DNA of 64,000 nt from Lachnospiraceae bacterium JLR.KK008 (GCA_037015955.1 CP143548.1:1730001-1794000), one strand, 5' to 3'; positions 16,262 through 25,278 are shown, counted from the stretch's first letter. Notes: generated by a model not told the origin, from the letters alone. A program made the numbers and translations.

Positions 16262-18379
16262 TCATTCTTCCTGTATTTCACCGGTGTCATCATTCAGCAG
16301 ATAAACCGCACGTTCTTCTTTCTTCTGATAACAAATGAGATGATAAAGCTGTCCGTCCCTGACCATCAGACCGTCATAGTAAATAAAATCTCCCTCCCAT
16401 GGCCCGGTCTGAGCTTCACCGTCTGCTTCTACAGCCGCATTTTCCTCTGTCCCCGGGACAGTGTAATAATAATCCGGCAATTCCACTCCTTTTAATCGTT
16501 CATATCCTGTCTTCTGCCATGCCGCATAAGGCAGATCCGCCTTTTCCCCATTTCCGGCCACAGCGCTTATGAAATGATCCAGAGCCTCCACAGCGGCGAT
16601 GTTTGTCTCCGTCTTATCATCATAGATGGAATAAGACACATCATACAGATCCATAGTTGGAAACGCCTTATGAAACGGATGCGCGGAATCTGCAAGATCA
16701 ACCCTGACCATGCGGAAACCATCCATGGCAATGGCATATTCCACCCATGTATCATCTTCCACGTCTGTTACGGTTACATCATAGCCATCGGCAAAATGAC
16801 TGTATCCCACACTGATACTCTTTGTCTGCTCCAGTTTTCCATTCCGATAACTGTAAATCTGCATAACTGTCATACCTGTACTGCTCCCCCAGCCTTCCTG
16901 CAGCATCAGGTTGCCGTTTCCCATGAATATACCAAAATAAGGATCTCCCTGCATTCCGCCGGCGTCACCGCCGCTTATATAAGGCACTTCGGTTACTTCC
17001 TGCATGGAACCGTCCTTTTGCCGTATCAGGACATACAGCCGCCGCGTATCCATATACATTTCGTCAGACTTGTGATCCCCAAATGTCCCATCGATTACAA
17101 AGGCAATATCCTTTCTGCCGTCCCCGTTCAAATCCCCTTCCACATAATCAATGCATGTATAGTCCGTAACTTCCGGATGCTGCTCTTCGATCCACGTCTC
17201 GGCATATTCTGTTTTCTCATCCATCGCTTCATAACTTTTCCAGGAAAGCAAAGGTACCTCACACACAGGCTGTAAATCAGCGCAGGGATTTCCGAATACT
17301 GAAACATACATCAGTTCCTTTTTTCCCGCCAGAGGCGACAGATCGGAAATCAGGTTGTCCGAAAGCCCCGCCTGATTCAAATGTGTCAGGCCGCTGAGCG
17401 CGGAAATATCGCTGATTTCATTTCCGTCCAAAGCCAAATCAAACAGGTTAGTCAGACTTTCCAATGACGAAATATCTCTGATCTGATTTTCAGCCGCCCC
17501 CAGCCGTTCCAATCTGGTAAGACCTGCTAACGGAGATAAGTCTGTAATGGAATTATGATTCAGGTTAATCCCCCGAAGCTGCGTTAATTCACTTAAAAAA
17601 CTAATATCCCGGATTCCACAGTTCTGTAATCCCAGATCTTCCAGACTGGTCAGTTTTCCCACAACTTCCAGATTCTGGACATCGGAATTTCCGCTGAGCG
17701 CCAACTCCACCAGTCCCTGCAGGTTTTCCAACACAGCCAGATCATCGACATTTGTCTCATACAGAGACAGCCGTTCCAGCTGTGGCATATCTTTTAAAAA
17801 CGTCAGATCTTTGACCTGACAATTTGGCAGATATAATTCCGTGAGATGATTCATTTCCGCCAGACAGGAAAGATCTATCTCTTGCCGGGCGTGATTATCT
17901 ATGTAGAGCTTTTCCAGTCCGCTAAGTCCGGTAATTGGGGTAAAGTCCGCAATCGCACAATTATCCCAGGCGTCCAGATCGATGACCAGACTTTTCAGAT
18001 TGGGCAGATAAAACAAATCCTCCAGAGAATACAGGGAACTGCCGCTGGCAGGCTCTTTTAATACGAGCTGTTCACATTGATCCAGTTTACGCAGGATCGT
18101 TTCCTCCGTATCTTCGCTGCCTATGTCCGCCTCGTACCATACACAATCCCGAAACCCCTCATCTTTTATCAGACGGGCCAATATCAGTTCCGCACCATTT
18201 TCCGCTGTTGTTTCCGCCGCAGCACCATTTTCCATTGCTGTCTCCTCCGGCGTATCCCCGTTTTCCTGCTCTGTCTCCCTGGCTGGAATTGTCTGACCAT
18301 ATCCAATCAGGAACAACCCAGACAATAATACTGCTAATGCAATTTTTCGCACATTTCTTCTGCCACGATGTCTGTCCAT
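16262..18379 (-). CDS. Secreted leucine-rich-repeat protein with FG-GAP-like C-terminal half
   Basis: A 705-residue protein. Residues about 11-27 (KIALAVLLSGLFLIGYG) form a signal peptide or anchor, followed by a low-complexity E/T/A/N linker to about 65. Residues about 100-380 hold some 12 leucine-rich repeats of internalin type, about 22 residues each (ISSLESLTNLFDLALDGNEI and similar). After about residue 400, DLNGDGRKDIAFV matches an FG-GAP/VCBS-type calcium-loop repeat in a beta-rich region. Such proteins sit on or outside the cell surface and usually bind proteins. The gene is followed 57 bp later by the sigma-factor gene; a promoter motif in between suggests separate transcription. The target is unknown. 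Confidence 0.88.
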   Translation of the reverse strand: MDRHRGRRNVRKIALAVLLSGLFLIGYGQTIPARETEQENGDTPEETAMENGAAAETTAENGAELILARLIKDEGFRDCVWYEADIGSEDTEETILRKLDQCEQLVLKEPASGSSLYSLEDLFYLPNLKSLVIDLDAWDNCAIADFTPITGLSGLEKLYIDNHARQEIDLSCLAEMNHLTELYLPNCQVKDLTFLKDMPQLERLSLYETNVDDLAVLENLQGLVELALSGNSDVQNLEVVGKLTSLEDLGLQNCGIRDISFLSELTQLRGINLNHNSITDLSPLAGLTRLERLGAAENQIRDISSLESLTNLFDLALDGNEISDISALSGLTHLNQAGLSDNLISDLSPLAGKKELMYVSVFGNPCADLQPVCEVPLLSWKSYEAMDEKTEYAETWIEEQHPEVTDYTCIDYVEGDLNGDGRKDIAFVIDGTFGDHKSDEMYMDTRRLYVLIRQKDGSMQEVTEVPYISGGDAGGMQGDPYFGIFMGNGNLMLQEGWGSSTGMTVMQIYSYRNGKLEQTKSISVGYSHFADGYDVTVTDVEDDTWVEYAIAMDGFRMVRVDLADSAHPFHKAFPTMDLYDVSYSIYDDKTETNIAAVEALDHFISAVAGNGEKADLPYAAWQKTGYERLKGVELPDYYYTVPGTEENAAVEADGEAQTGPWEGDFIYYDGLMVRDGQLYHLICYQKKEERAVYLLNDDTGEIQEE

Positions 18380-18505
18380 ATGTTATCCTTTCCGCAATCC
18401 AAGTTTACTCTGATTCCCTGTCCTTTTGGTGATGCACGATTCACACTCTGTAATATTTTAAACCCATGATGCATCAAAATTGTATCATCCTGTAATCTTC
18501 TTTCT

Positions 18506-18562
18506 GTACCCTCAGTGGACAAGGGGACACACGCCGTGTGTCTCCTTGTCCACTGAGGGTAC
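18506..18562. repeat. 57-bp near-perfect palindrome (REP/MITE-like candidate)
   Basis: Two 28-base arms around one central base. By hand count 27 of 28 positions pair; the one exception is a G/T that would be a wobble pair in plus-strand RNA. The arms begin GTACCCTCAGTGGACAAGG. No T-run follows on either strand, so it is not a standard terminator. It lies about 125 bp upstream of the LRR gene start. Confidence 0.75.
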
Positions 18563-18749
18563 TGACATGGCAATAAATTCACCTTTCCCATATTGTGTCA
18601 CAAATAAATGCTTCTGTAAACTGCTCTGATTTCTGATCCGTCGCAAAAAATTTTTGTTTTTCTATCTCACCAAGCTCTCTGTGAATAGAAATTGCTGCAG
18701 CAATATAATAAGCCCCTACCTACGACCACAGGCGGGAATGGGAATTCAC

Positions 18750-18795
18750 AAAAAAGCCATTGCAGGGTATTCTCACATACCTCCAATGGCCTTTT
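18750..18795 (-). terminator. Terminator of the Rpn-family gene
   Basis: On the minus strand AAGGCCATTG pairs with CAATGGC, with a second helix GAGGTAT/ATACC inside, followed by a T6 run. It starts about 55 bp after the gene's stop. Confidence 0.8.
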
Positions 18796-18849
18796 CTTAT
18801 ATTATTGACAGAAAATTATTAAAATTTTCTGCCCTGTGATGCCCTGCTT

Positions 18850-19647
18850 TTAAATGATATGATACTCCACATAAAGTTCCTGACGATACTCTTTATCCTG
18901 TGATGCTTTGATAACGTCTGATAAACGTCCATCTTCACTTAAAAGTATTATTAATTCTGCCAACATTTCCTCACCTTTTTTCACATTCTCCTGGTCTCTC
19001 ATCAACAACGTCATATACTCATGCCTCCATTCTCTATTCTTCTTGGCCTCTTTTACAGCTTCTTCCAATCTCTCCACATAGGCATCCTTCGGCTTCTTCC
19101 CTGCCACATAATCAAGGAACGCCTTTAATTCATCACTCACATCATCCAGAGTTCCTTTTGCATTGAGAACTATCTTTACCGCCTCATCACCCATAGAAAT
19201 GCTGCCGTCTTCTTTACAGATATTTTCAAAGGTATAAATATGCCGTCCTTTCCCATATAAATCGAATGGACAGATAAATATAACATAGCTTCGCTTTAAC
19301 TCATCATAAAACTGCCCCTTATCAATAAGTTGAAGGTCAATCATACTCTGATAATACCTGCTTCTCTTAGGAAGTTCCTTTGTATGGCTTACCTGCATTT
19401 CTATGTCGTAAACAACTTCTTTCTCATCTTTTACATACACATCCAGCCTCACACTGCGGGCATCCATATCCATGTTGATACTTTTCTGTAATTCTGGATA
19501 TTCAATGCGTTCAATGTTCAAATCCGGAAGAATCCTCTGCAATAACTCTTTGCACAATTCCGGATTCTGCATGACCTTGCCAAACAGGAAATCATTGGAT
19601 ATGCTTAATTCTTCCCATTTTGTCTGCTTTGTTTCCATGTCTCCCAT
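18850..19647 (-). CDS. Rpn family PD-(D/E)XK nuclease / putative transposase-like protein
   Basis: A 265-residue protein. The start is placed at MGDMETK (complement ending 19647) because AGGTGG lies just before it; the frame extends 15 codons further upstream but without a ribosome site. ELSISNDFLFGKVMQNPE at the N-terminus, RLDVYVKD followed by YDIEMQ (the D...E-x-Q nuclease core) and KRSRYYQSMID are typical of the Rpn / 'PD-(D/E)XK nuclease family transposase' group common in Firmicutes. Family members are DNA nucleases linked to RecA-independent recombination or abortive defence. It has a strong promoter and its own terminator, so it is an independent unit. No terminal inverted repeats were found. 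Confidence 0.88.
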   Translation of the reverse strand: MGDMETKQTKWEELSISNDFLFGKVMQNPELCKELLQRILPDLNIERIEYPELQKSINMDMDARSVRLDVYVKDEKEVVYDIEMQVSHTKELPKRSRYYQSMIDLQLIDKGQFYDELKRSYVIFICPFDLYGKGRHIYTFENICKEDGSISMGDEAVKIVLNAKGTLDDVSDELKAFLDYVAGKKPKDAYVERLEEAVKEAKKNREWRHEYMTLLMRDQENVKKGEEMLAELIILLSEDGRLSDVIKASQDKEYRQELYVEYHII

Positions 19648-19719
19648 TTTATCCACCTGCTTTCTTTCAAAAAATGCCGGAAAACTCTGCATGTTCCAAA
19701 AGCCCTGCTACCTATATCT

Positions 19720-19748
19720 ATTATACTCAGCCTTCCGGCGAATTACAA
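19720..19748 (-). promoter_or_regulatory. Promoter of the Rpn-family gene
   Basis: Minus strand TTGTAA (19748-19743), 17 bp, TATAAT (19725-19720), about 75 bp before the proposed start. Confidence 0.65.
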
Positions 19749-19810
19749 TAAACCGAAAACCTGTTTTTCCCGCTCTTTGTTGTAACTGAGTATGCTTTCA
19801 TCCTGTCGCC

Positions 19811-19993
19811 ATGCCAAAGAAAGAAAACCCTTTACACCAGCTTCCTGTCAGTTTAGATGGTTATGGCGATATAAAAATTCACTTAGCAGAAATATTAGAA
19901 GAAAAAAACATTTCTCTCAAAAGCTATGTTGTAAGAACTTTATTGTCACGAACAGTAAAACCCCATGGAAGCCTCAAACTCCCATGGGGTTAA
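19811..19993 (+). pseudogene. Possible remnant of an XRE-type HTH gene
   Basis: A 60-codon frame whose middle (GDIKIHLAEILEEKNISL) resembles the start of small XRE-family repressors of Lachnospiraceae. The expected recognition helix does not follow, the ATG has no ribosome site, and the frame runs into a terminator hairpin. A decayed 5' fragment is the simplest reading, but chance similarity cannot be excluded. Confidence 0.3.
19957..19991 (-). terminator. Terminator candidate of the nfnA-rlmH run
   Basis: AACCCCATGG (19959-19968) pairs with CCATGGGGTT (19982-19991). On the minus strand a T4 run follows. It lies about 55 bp after the rlmH stop. The T-run is short, so efficiency is uncertain. 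Confidence 0.6.
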
Positions 19994-20046
19994 AAATATA
20001 ACTCTTATTCTCTATTGCTCCCAAGAACACCTGTTCTCTTTCGCTC

Positions 20047-20526
20047 TTATTTATGATATGGTTCTCCGCTGATGATCCGGTATCCCCGGTAGATCTGTTC
20101 CAGCAAGATGACCCGCATCAGTTGATGCGGAAAAGTCATGTCCGAAAAGCTCACAGACAGAGCCGCCTTTTCCTTGACAGTAGAATGCAGACCGAGAGAA
20201 CCGCCAATTACAAAGGTCAGATGGCTCTTTCCTGCCGTGCCAAGCTGTTCGATCTTCCTGGCAAATACCACAGAATCCATCTTCTTTCCGCCAATATCCA
20301 AAACGATAACATAAGATCCTTCCGGAATTCTGCCCAGAATCCTCCCGGCCTCTCTCTCCAAAATGGCGTCCTGCATCACTACAGAGGCCCCATCCGGCGT
20401 TTTATCGTCCGCCACCTCACACAATTCCAGTTTACAGTAGCGGCTCAGGCGTTTAGTATATTCGCCTATCGCATCCCTGAAATAAGCCTCTTTTATTTTC
20501 CCGACTCCAATCACCGTAATCTTCAC
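20047..20526 (-). CDS. rlmH: 23S rRNA (pseudouridine-1915-N3) methyltransferase RlmH
   Basis: A 159-residue SPOUT methyltransferase. MKITVIGVGKIKEAY at the N-terminus, FVIGGSLGL (about 105-113) and the C-terminal PHQLMRVILLEQIYRGYRI ending GEPYHK are diagnostic. It methylates pseudouridine 1915 in helix 69 of 23S rRNA using S-adenosylmethionine and acts as a homodimer. Length is the family norm. It follows the zinc-ribbon membrane protein gene by 70 bp on the same strand. Confidence 0.97.
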   Translation of the reverse strand: MKITVIGVGKIKEAYFRDAIGEYTKRLSRYCKLELCEVADDKTPDGASVVMQDAILEREAGRILGRIPEGSYVIVLDIGGKKMDSVVFARKIEQLGTAGKSHLTFVIGGSLGLHSTVKEKAALSVSFSDMTFPHQLMRVILLEQIYRGYRIISGEPYHK

Positions 20527-20596
20527 AGCAGCTTCCTCTGCAACAAACGAAGGAAGAAATATTCTTCATATTCCTCCCTGCGTTTGTCTGATATTT

Positions 20597-21442
20597 TCAT
20601 TTTTCAAACAATTCCGGATAAAATTCATCAATCAGATTATCGAGAAAACCCGATTCGATATTGATAAACTTCCGCGATATTTTTGTTTTGATAAAAGCGG
20701 TCCGCCGGAAATATTTCTCTTCTTCAGAAAGTGTCTCTCCGGAAAATGTCTCGTCTACTTCCTGTGCAGTCAGGCTGTCTCTGCACCAGCTCATAATCTT
20801 TTCTTTTAAATTACTTTCTGACAATGCTTCTTTTTTGTAAACTTTGGCAGAACGCATGGAACGAATGCCAATTATAACAAAGACAAGAAACATCGTCCCC
20901 ATCACGCCATAAGTAAGATACGTCATGCCGCCGAGTGAAAACGGAATCACTCCCGCAGCCATCAGAAGGACGACTGCCAGGCCAACGATGCCAACGCCAA
21001 GGAGCGTATAACCGGAATCCCGGAATTCTTCCGCTTTCTGTGCATTGTCTTTGTATACGCCGCGGCTGACCTGCTCGCCATCAGAATGGACGTCAGATTC
21101 CTGCATCCCCGTCTCTGCCGGTTCTTCCTCAGTCTCGTCCTGTCCGGCCGTTTGACCGGACGACTCCTGCATCAAAAATACACGCGCAATCTGTCTGGCC
21201 TGCTCTCTTTCCCCGTCAGCGACAAAAATCTCATAAACCTGTTCCGCTTTGTCTTCCTGCATACGCGGTGAAGTCAGACCATTATACTTCATAAAAGACA
21301 ACAGTCTGTCCATCTGCTCCTGATCTCCGAAAATAACAGCGCTGGCCTCTTTCTCCAGAGACGCTACCAACTCGCAGCCACAGTCCGCGCATATTTTGAT
21401 TCCTTCCACATACTCGTTCTTACAGTTTGGACACCAAGGCAT
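20597..21442 (-). CDS. Zinc-ribbon membrane protein, unknown function
   Basis: A 281-residue protein beginning with a zinc ribbon (C4, C7, C18, C21: MPWCPNCKNEY, CADCGCEL). Residues 30-90 form a small domain (AVIFGDQEQMDRLLSFMKYNGL) resembling DUF2007-type signal-transducing folds. An acidic linker at about 95-140 precedes two membrane segments near 148-170 and 177-197. The cytoplasmic tail is helical and charged. No enzymatic motif is visible. It sits 42 bp after nfnB and 70 bp before rlmH, probably in the same transcript, but nothing ties its role to either neighbour. Confidence 0.75.
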   Translation of the reverse strand: MPWCPNCKNEYVEGIKICADCGCELVASLEKEASAVIFGDQEQMDRLLSFMKYNGLTSPRMQEDKAEQVYEIFVADGEREQARQIARVFLMQESSGQTAGQDETEEEPAETGMQESDVHSDGEQVSRGVYKDNAQKAEEFRDSGYTLLGVGIVGLAVVLLMAAGVIPFSLGGMTYLTYGVMGTMFLVFVIIGIRSMRSAKVYKKEALSESNLKEKIMSWCRDSLTAQEVDETFSGETLSEEEKYFRRTAFIKTKISRKFINIESGFLDNLIDEFYPELFEK

Positions 21443-21484
21443 CGCAACCCCCTCCTAAAGCAATCTGTCCCCGCTCCGGGTGAT

Positions 21485-22870
21485 CTATCTGCCGCTTAAA
21501 AATTCATCGATACCTTTTGCCGCCGCCTTTCCGGCCCCCATTGCCAGAATGACCGTAGCTGCGCCGGTGACAGCGTCGCCGCCGGCGTAAACGCCCTCTT
21601 TGGTTGTTTTACCGTGTTCCTCATCCGCAATAATACATTTCCATTTATTAACTTCCAAACCTTCCGTTGTGGAGGAGATCAGCGGATTAGGTGAAGTTCC
21701 GAGAGACATGATAACTGTGTCCACATCGATCACAAATTCGGATCCCGGTACTGCCACAGGTCTTCTTCTTCCGGATTCATCCGGCTCGCCAAGCTCCATA
21801 CGGATACATTTGATCCCATTGACCCAACCGTTTTCATCGGATAAGATCTCCACCGGATTTGTCAACAGATCAAAGATAATACCCTCTTCCTTCGCGTGAT
21901 GTACTTCTTCCACTCTTGCCGGAAGTTCTTCCTCACTTCTTCTGTATACAATATGTACCTCACCGCCAAGACGGAGCGCCGTTCTCGCGGCATCCATCGC
22001 GACATTGCCGCCGCCAACTACCGCCACCTTTTTACCGTGCATAATCGGTGTCCGGGAATCCTCGCGAAATGCTTTCATCAGATTGCTTCTCGTCAGATAT
22101 TCATTCGCAGAAAACACACCGTTAGCCTGTTCGCCGGGAATGCCCATAAACTTCGGAAGCCCTGCGCCGGAACCGATAAATACCGCGTCAAATCCCTCTT
22201 CCTGCATCAATTCATCGATCGTCGTCGACTTGCCGATAATCACGTCCGTCTCTATCTTAACCCCGAGGGCTTTTACATTGTCGATCTCTTTTTGTACAAC
22301 TCTCTCTTTCGGAAGTCTGAATTCAGGAATGCCATAGACAAGCACACCGCCCGCCTCATGCAGCGCCTCAAAAATCGTCACCTCATATCCCATTCTGGCC
22401 AGGTCGCCTGCACATGTCAGACCAGCCGGACCGGAACCGATAACCGCCACCTTTTTGTTTTTCTTTTCTCTGGCTCCTTCAGGCTTGATATTGTTTTCAG
22501 CAGCCCAATCGGCTACAAAGCGCTCCAGCTTACCGATTGAAACAGGTTCCCCTTTAATACCACGGATACATTTTCCCTCGCACTGACTCTCCTGTGGACA
22601 GACACGACCGCACACAGCCGGAAGCGAGCTGGACTGGCTGATAATCTGATACGCTTTTTCGATATTGCCGTCCTTAACCTGCTCGATGAATCCGGGAATG
22701 TCAATGGCTACCGGGCAGCCTTTGATACACTGCGCATTTTTGCAGTTGATACATCTTGCCGCTTCCTCCATTGCCTCCTTCTGGTCATATCCAAGGCATA
22801 CTTCCTCAAAATTGCAGGCACGTACTGCAGGCTCCTGCTCACGCACCGGTACTTTTTTCAATACGTCCAT
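21485..22870 (-). CDS. nfnB: NfnB subunit of NADH-dependent ferredoxin:NADP+ oxidoreductase (GltD-like)
   Basis: A 461-residue flavoprotein of the glutamate-synthase small-subunit family. The N-terminal ferredoxin-like part has cysteines C40, C43, C48, C52 and C87, C91, C97, C101 for two [4Fe-4S] clusters. An FAD Rossmann motif VAVIGSGPAGL lies at 141-151 and a second nucleotide motif (VAVVGGGNVAMDAARTA) about 130 residues later. Such genes are often labelled glutamate synthase, but no GltB large subunit is near and the preceding gene is the FAD/NAD partner NfnA. The pair forms the electron-bifurcating NfnAB complex, which makes NADPH from reduced ferredoxin plus NADH. Start and stop codons of the two genes overlap by one base. 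Confidence 0.9.
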   Translation of the reverse strand: MDVLKKVPVREQEPAVRACNFEEVCLGYDQKEAMEEAARCINCKNAQCIKGCPVAIDIPGFIEQVKDGNIEKAYQIISQSSSLPAVCGRVCPQESQCEGKCIRGIKGEPVSIGKLERFVADWAAENNIKPEGAREKKNKKVAVIGSGPAGLTCAGDLARMGYEVTIFEALHEAGGVLVYGIPEFRLPKERVVQKEIDNVKALGVKIETDVIIGKSTTIDELMQEEGFDAVFIGSGAGLPKFMGIPGEQANGVFSANEYLTRSNLMKAFREDSRTPIMHGKKVAVVGGGNVAMDAARTALRLGGEVHIVYRRSEEELPARVEEVHHAKEEGIIFDLLTNPVEILSDENGWVNGIKCIRMELGEPDESGRRRPVAVPGSEFVIDVDTVIMSLGTSPNPLISSTTEGLEVNKWKCIIADEEHGKTTKEGVYAGGDAVTGAATVILAMGAGKAAAKGIDEFLSGR

Positions 22871-23760
22871 TATTTTTCACCTCCGCAGTTTCCGCACCCG
22901 CCATGATGGGTGTCACCTTCCTGCTGTCTCAGGAAAGCTCTTCCTTCTTCTGTCTTATACATCTGCTGACGTTTCATCGCCTGATCAAAATCTACTTTAT
23001 GTCCGTCAAACTCCGGTCCGTCCACGCAGGCAAACTTCACTTCTCCGCCTACTGTCACACGGCAGGCACCACACATGCCCGTTCCGTCCACCATAATCGG
23101 GTTGAGACTGACAACCGTAGGGATATGTAACTGCTCTGTCAGCTTGCAGACAAATTTCATCATAATCATCGGACCGATGGCAATGCACACATCATAGACT
23201 TTTCCTTCTTTCTCCACCAGATCCTGGATCGTCTGTGTGACCATACCGCTTCGTCCGTAGGAACCATCGTCGGTCGTCACATACAGCCCTCCTGCCACTG
23301 CTTTCATCTCTTCTTCCATAATGAGCAGATCTTTTGTCTTGGCGCCGACGATCACATCCGCATCAACGCCGTTCTCATGCAGCCACTTTACCTGTGGATA
23401 TACGGGAGCGGTTCCCACACCACCTGCCACAAACAAAATTCTTTTCTTTTTTAACGATTCTTTCTCTTCGGAGATCAACTCGGACGCACAGCCAAGAGGC
23501 CCTACGAAATCATGAAACGCATCTCCTGCCTGCAGCGCAGCCATCCGTTTCGTCTCGGCACCGACACCCTGGAACACGATCGTCACGGTACCGGCCTCTC
23601 TGTCATAATCACAGATCGTTAGCGGAATCCTTTCTCCCTCGTCATCCATCCTCACGATGACAAACTGTCCAGGATAACAGGCTTTGGCAACCCGTTTTGC
23701 TTCTACGACCATAGAATAGATATTTTCTGTCAATTCTCTGGCTTCCAAAATTTGAAACAT
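22870..23760 (-). CDS. nfnA: NfnA subunit (FAD/NAD, [2Fe-2S]) of NADH-dependent ferredoxin:NADP+ oxidoreductase
   Basis: A 296-residue protein of the dihydroorotate-dehydrogenase electron-transfer-subunit family. FAD-binding RIPLTICDYD is at about 44-53 and the NAD-binding GGVGTAP at 113-119. The [2Fe-2S] site has D225, C230, C233 and C245, matching the unusual one-Asp three-Cys ligation known for NfnA. A glycine/cysteine tail (HHGGCGNCGG) closes the protein. It is the upstream partner of nfnB. NfnAB couples exergonic and endergonic electron transfer and is the usual NADPH source of anaerobic clostridia. Other names in databases are sulfide dehydrogenase-like or PyrK-like; the adjacency to nfnB and absence of pyrD favour NfnA. 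Confidence 0.9.
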   Translation of the reverse strand: MFQILEARELTENIYSMVVEAKRVAKACYPGQFVIVRMDDEGERIPLTICDYDREAGTVTIVFQGVGAETKRMAALQAGDAFHDFVGPLGCASELISEEKESLKKKRILFVAGGVGTAPVYPQVKWLHENGVDADVIVGAKTKDLLIMEEEMKAVAGGLYVTTDDGSYGRSGMVTQTIQDLVEKEGKVYDVCIAIGPMIMMKFVCKLTEQLHIPTVVSLNPIMVDGTGMCGACRVTVGGEVKFACVDGPEFDGHKVDFDQAMKRQQMYKTEEGRAFLRQQEGDTHHGGCGNCGGEK

Positions 23761-23795
23761 GATCTTTCCCTCCGTTTTCCTTCGTTCATCTTTTA

Positions 23796-23824
23796 ATGAT
23801 AAAATATCTCACCGAAAAATACAA
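23796..23824 (-). promoter_or_regulatory. Candidate promoter of nfnAB
   Basis: Minus strand TTGTAT (23824-23819), 17 bp, TATCAT (23801-23796), about 35 bp before the nfnA start. Confidence 0.5.
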
Positions 23825-23868
23825 TCAAAAACTTTTACCATCTGTATATTTATTCATTTCCAAGCCAA

Positions 23869-25278
23869 TCAAAACGAGACAACCGAATAATATCCGTCTT
23901 CCCCTACATTGGCTTTAAACAATTCTCCTGTCTGCGCGTCCACGCAGTAGAGATTTCCTGTCTTCGTATCCACGCCGAGCAGGTCTTCATAATATTCAAC
24001 CACAAGAAAATAATTTCTCTCATTGATGCAGACAGCGCTGCTGCACACATAAACATTTCTTCCTTTTTTGTCCGGCACACTGCCATTGAAATCGGTGACG
24101 ACACCATGCTCGACAAGACCGACGACAAGCAGATTCACTGCCGTCGGCAAATCGATCTCCGACTGCATCACAAAAGAGTAATTTCTCGTCACTACTTCGC
24201 TGGCTGTCCCCTCCTCCGTGTATGAGATAAATTGATAGGTACTGCCCCCGATTGGCAGAGCGATCGGATTGCTGTAAAGAATGCTGTCTTTTGTCGGCTG
24301 GCTTCCATCCACCGTATAATACACAGACTCTCCCTGAGGCACCGTCACCGTAATCATCTGCGGCTGTGTATATTCCCCCGAATTAAGACTGACTTCCGGT
24401 TCATGCGCCTGATCTAAATGGATCTGATAGATCTGGACTGCCGTCTCACTTTTAATGCCATACTCATTGACAAAGAATGCTCTCACTGTATAAATCCCGT
24501 CGTCCAGAAAAAGTGGTGTCGTATAAACCTGACTGTTTTCATCCGGCTCACTGCCATCCATTGTAAAATATACGGTCCCCGACGTATTCGCAGTCAGCTT
24601 CAGCGGAATCCGCTCCTCATAAGTGCCCTGCGGGTAATTGAACTGTGGTGGATTGGCAATATATTTTATAAACGTATTGACGATCTGATCAGAATCACTG
24701 TCGCGCACTAACTGGTTGATCGTCACGTAATCATTTTCTTTCTCATAAATACCGATCAGATTCCGATAGGCGTTTTCGTTTTCCCGGTCCGCACGAATCA
24801 CATCATAAAATGCAGCGATGGCATTTGCGGTCTGTCCGTCCAACAAATAATATTCTCCCAGCCTGTTTCTTATGTCCAGATCGGTCGCATCCATTTCCGA
24901 CGCCTTCAGCATACAGGAAATCGCTTTCTCATAATCTTTCTCCGCCGCCGCCTTTTCCGCCCTGGCAAGCTGAGTCTCCACCGTTGCCATCTGATTGGAT
25001 GCGAAGAAAATAAGAAAAACAATACCTGCCAGAACTGCGGCGATCACTGTACTGTAAAAGCTGATCCTGCTCCTTCGTTTTTCCTCCTGTTCGATCTTCC
25101 GTTCCTTTTTCTCCGCCTTTTCGCTTCGAATGAGATGATCCGTGATCTTCTCCAGCACACCGGTCATTTCTTCTTCAATCTCCGGTTCAAAATCAGGAAC
25201 GATCTGTACTTCACGCCCGCACTGCGGGCAGTACATCTTGCCCTCCTCCAGCTCACATCCGCATTCTATACATTTCAT
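23869..25278 (-). CDS. Zinc-ribbon, TPR and chitobiase-C-like domain membrane protein
   Basis: A 469-residue multidomain protein. A zinc ribbon (C3, C6, C17, C20) is followed by a basic helix, one membrane segment at about 74-93, and TPR-like helices at about 100-200 (AEKDYEKAISCMLKASEMD, ANAIAAFYDVIRADR). Two chitobiase/beta-hexosaminidase C-terminal-like beta modules lie at about 213-287 and 296-368 (YFTMDGSEPDENSQVY, YYTVDGSQPTKDSILY), and a unique domain of about 100 residues ends it. The zinc ribbon is probably cytoplasmic and the rest outside. The architecture is common in Lachnospiraceae but has no known function. The gene follows folD by 27 bp. Confidence 0.85.
   Translation of the reverse strand: MKCIECGCELEEGKMYCPQCGREVQIVPDFEPEIEEEMTGVLEKITDHLIRSEKAEKKERKIEQEEKRRSRISFYSTVIAAVLAGIVFLIFFASNQMATVETQLARAEKAAAEKDYEKAISCMLKASEMDATDLDIRNRLGEYYLLDGQTANAIAAFYDVIRADRENENAYRNLIGIYEKENDYVTINQLVRDSDSDQIVNTFIKYIANPPQFNYPQGTYEERIPLKLTANTSGTVYFTMDGSEPDENSQVYTTPLFLDDGIYTVRAFFVNEYGIKSETAVQIYQIHLDQAHEPEVSLNSGEYTQPQMITVTVPQGESVYYTVDGSQPTKDSILYSNPIALPIGGSTYQFISYTEEGTASEVVTRNYSFVMQSEIDLPTAVNLLVVGLVEHGVVTDFNGSVPDKKGRNVYVCSSAVCINERNYFLVVEYYEDLLGVDTKTGNLYCVDAQTGELFKANVGEDGYYSVVSF

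Larger units (their letters stand above)
18380..18849. other. 470-bp gap with a long palindrome and a terminator, no convincing gene
   Basis: The stretch between the LRR gene and the Rpn-family gene holds the 57-bp palindrome at 18506-18562 and the terminator at 18750-18795. The short ORFs across it lack ribosome sites and recognisable sequence. Confidence 0.6.

Noticed and set aside
18334-18591. 85-codon minus-strand frame overlapping the LRR gene start and the palindrome
   Set aside because: Mostly made of the palindrome and the LRR promoter region; no SD and no recognisable sequence.
18654-18839. Small plus-strand ORF of 61 codons in the gap upstream of the LRR gene
   Set aside because: It runs through the terminator hairpin, has no ribosome site and shows no protein-like composition.
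21485-22870. Glutamate synthase small subunit (GltD)
   Set aside because: The sequence belongs to that superfamily, but no GltB is present and the overlapping partner is NfnA, so NfnB is the better call.
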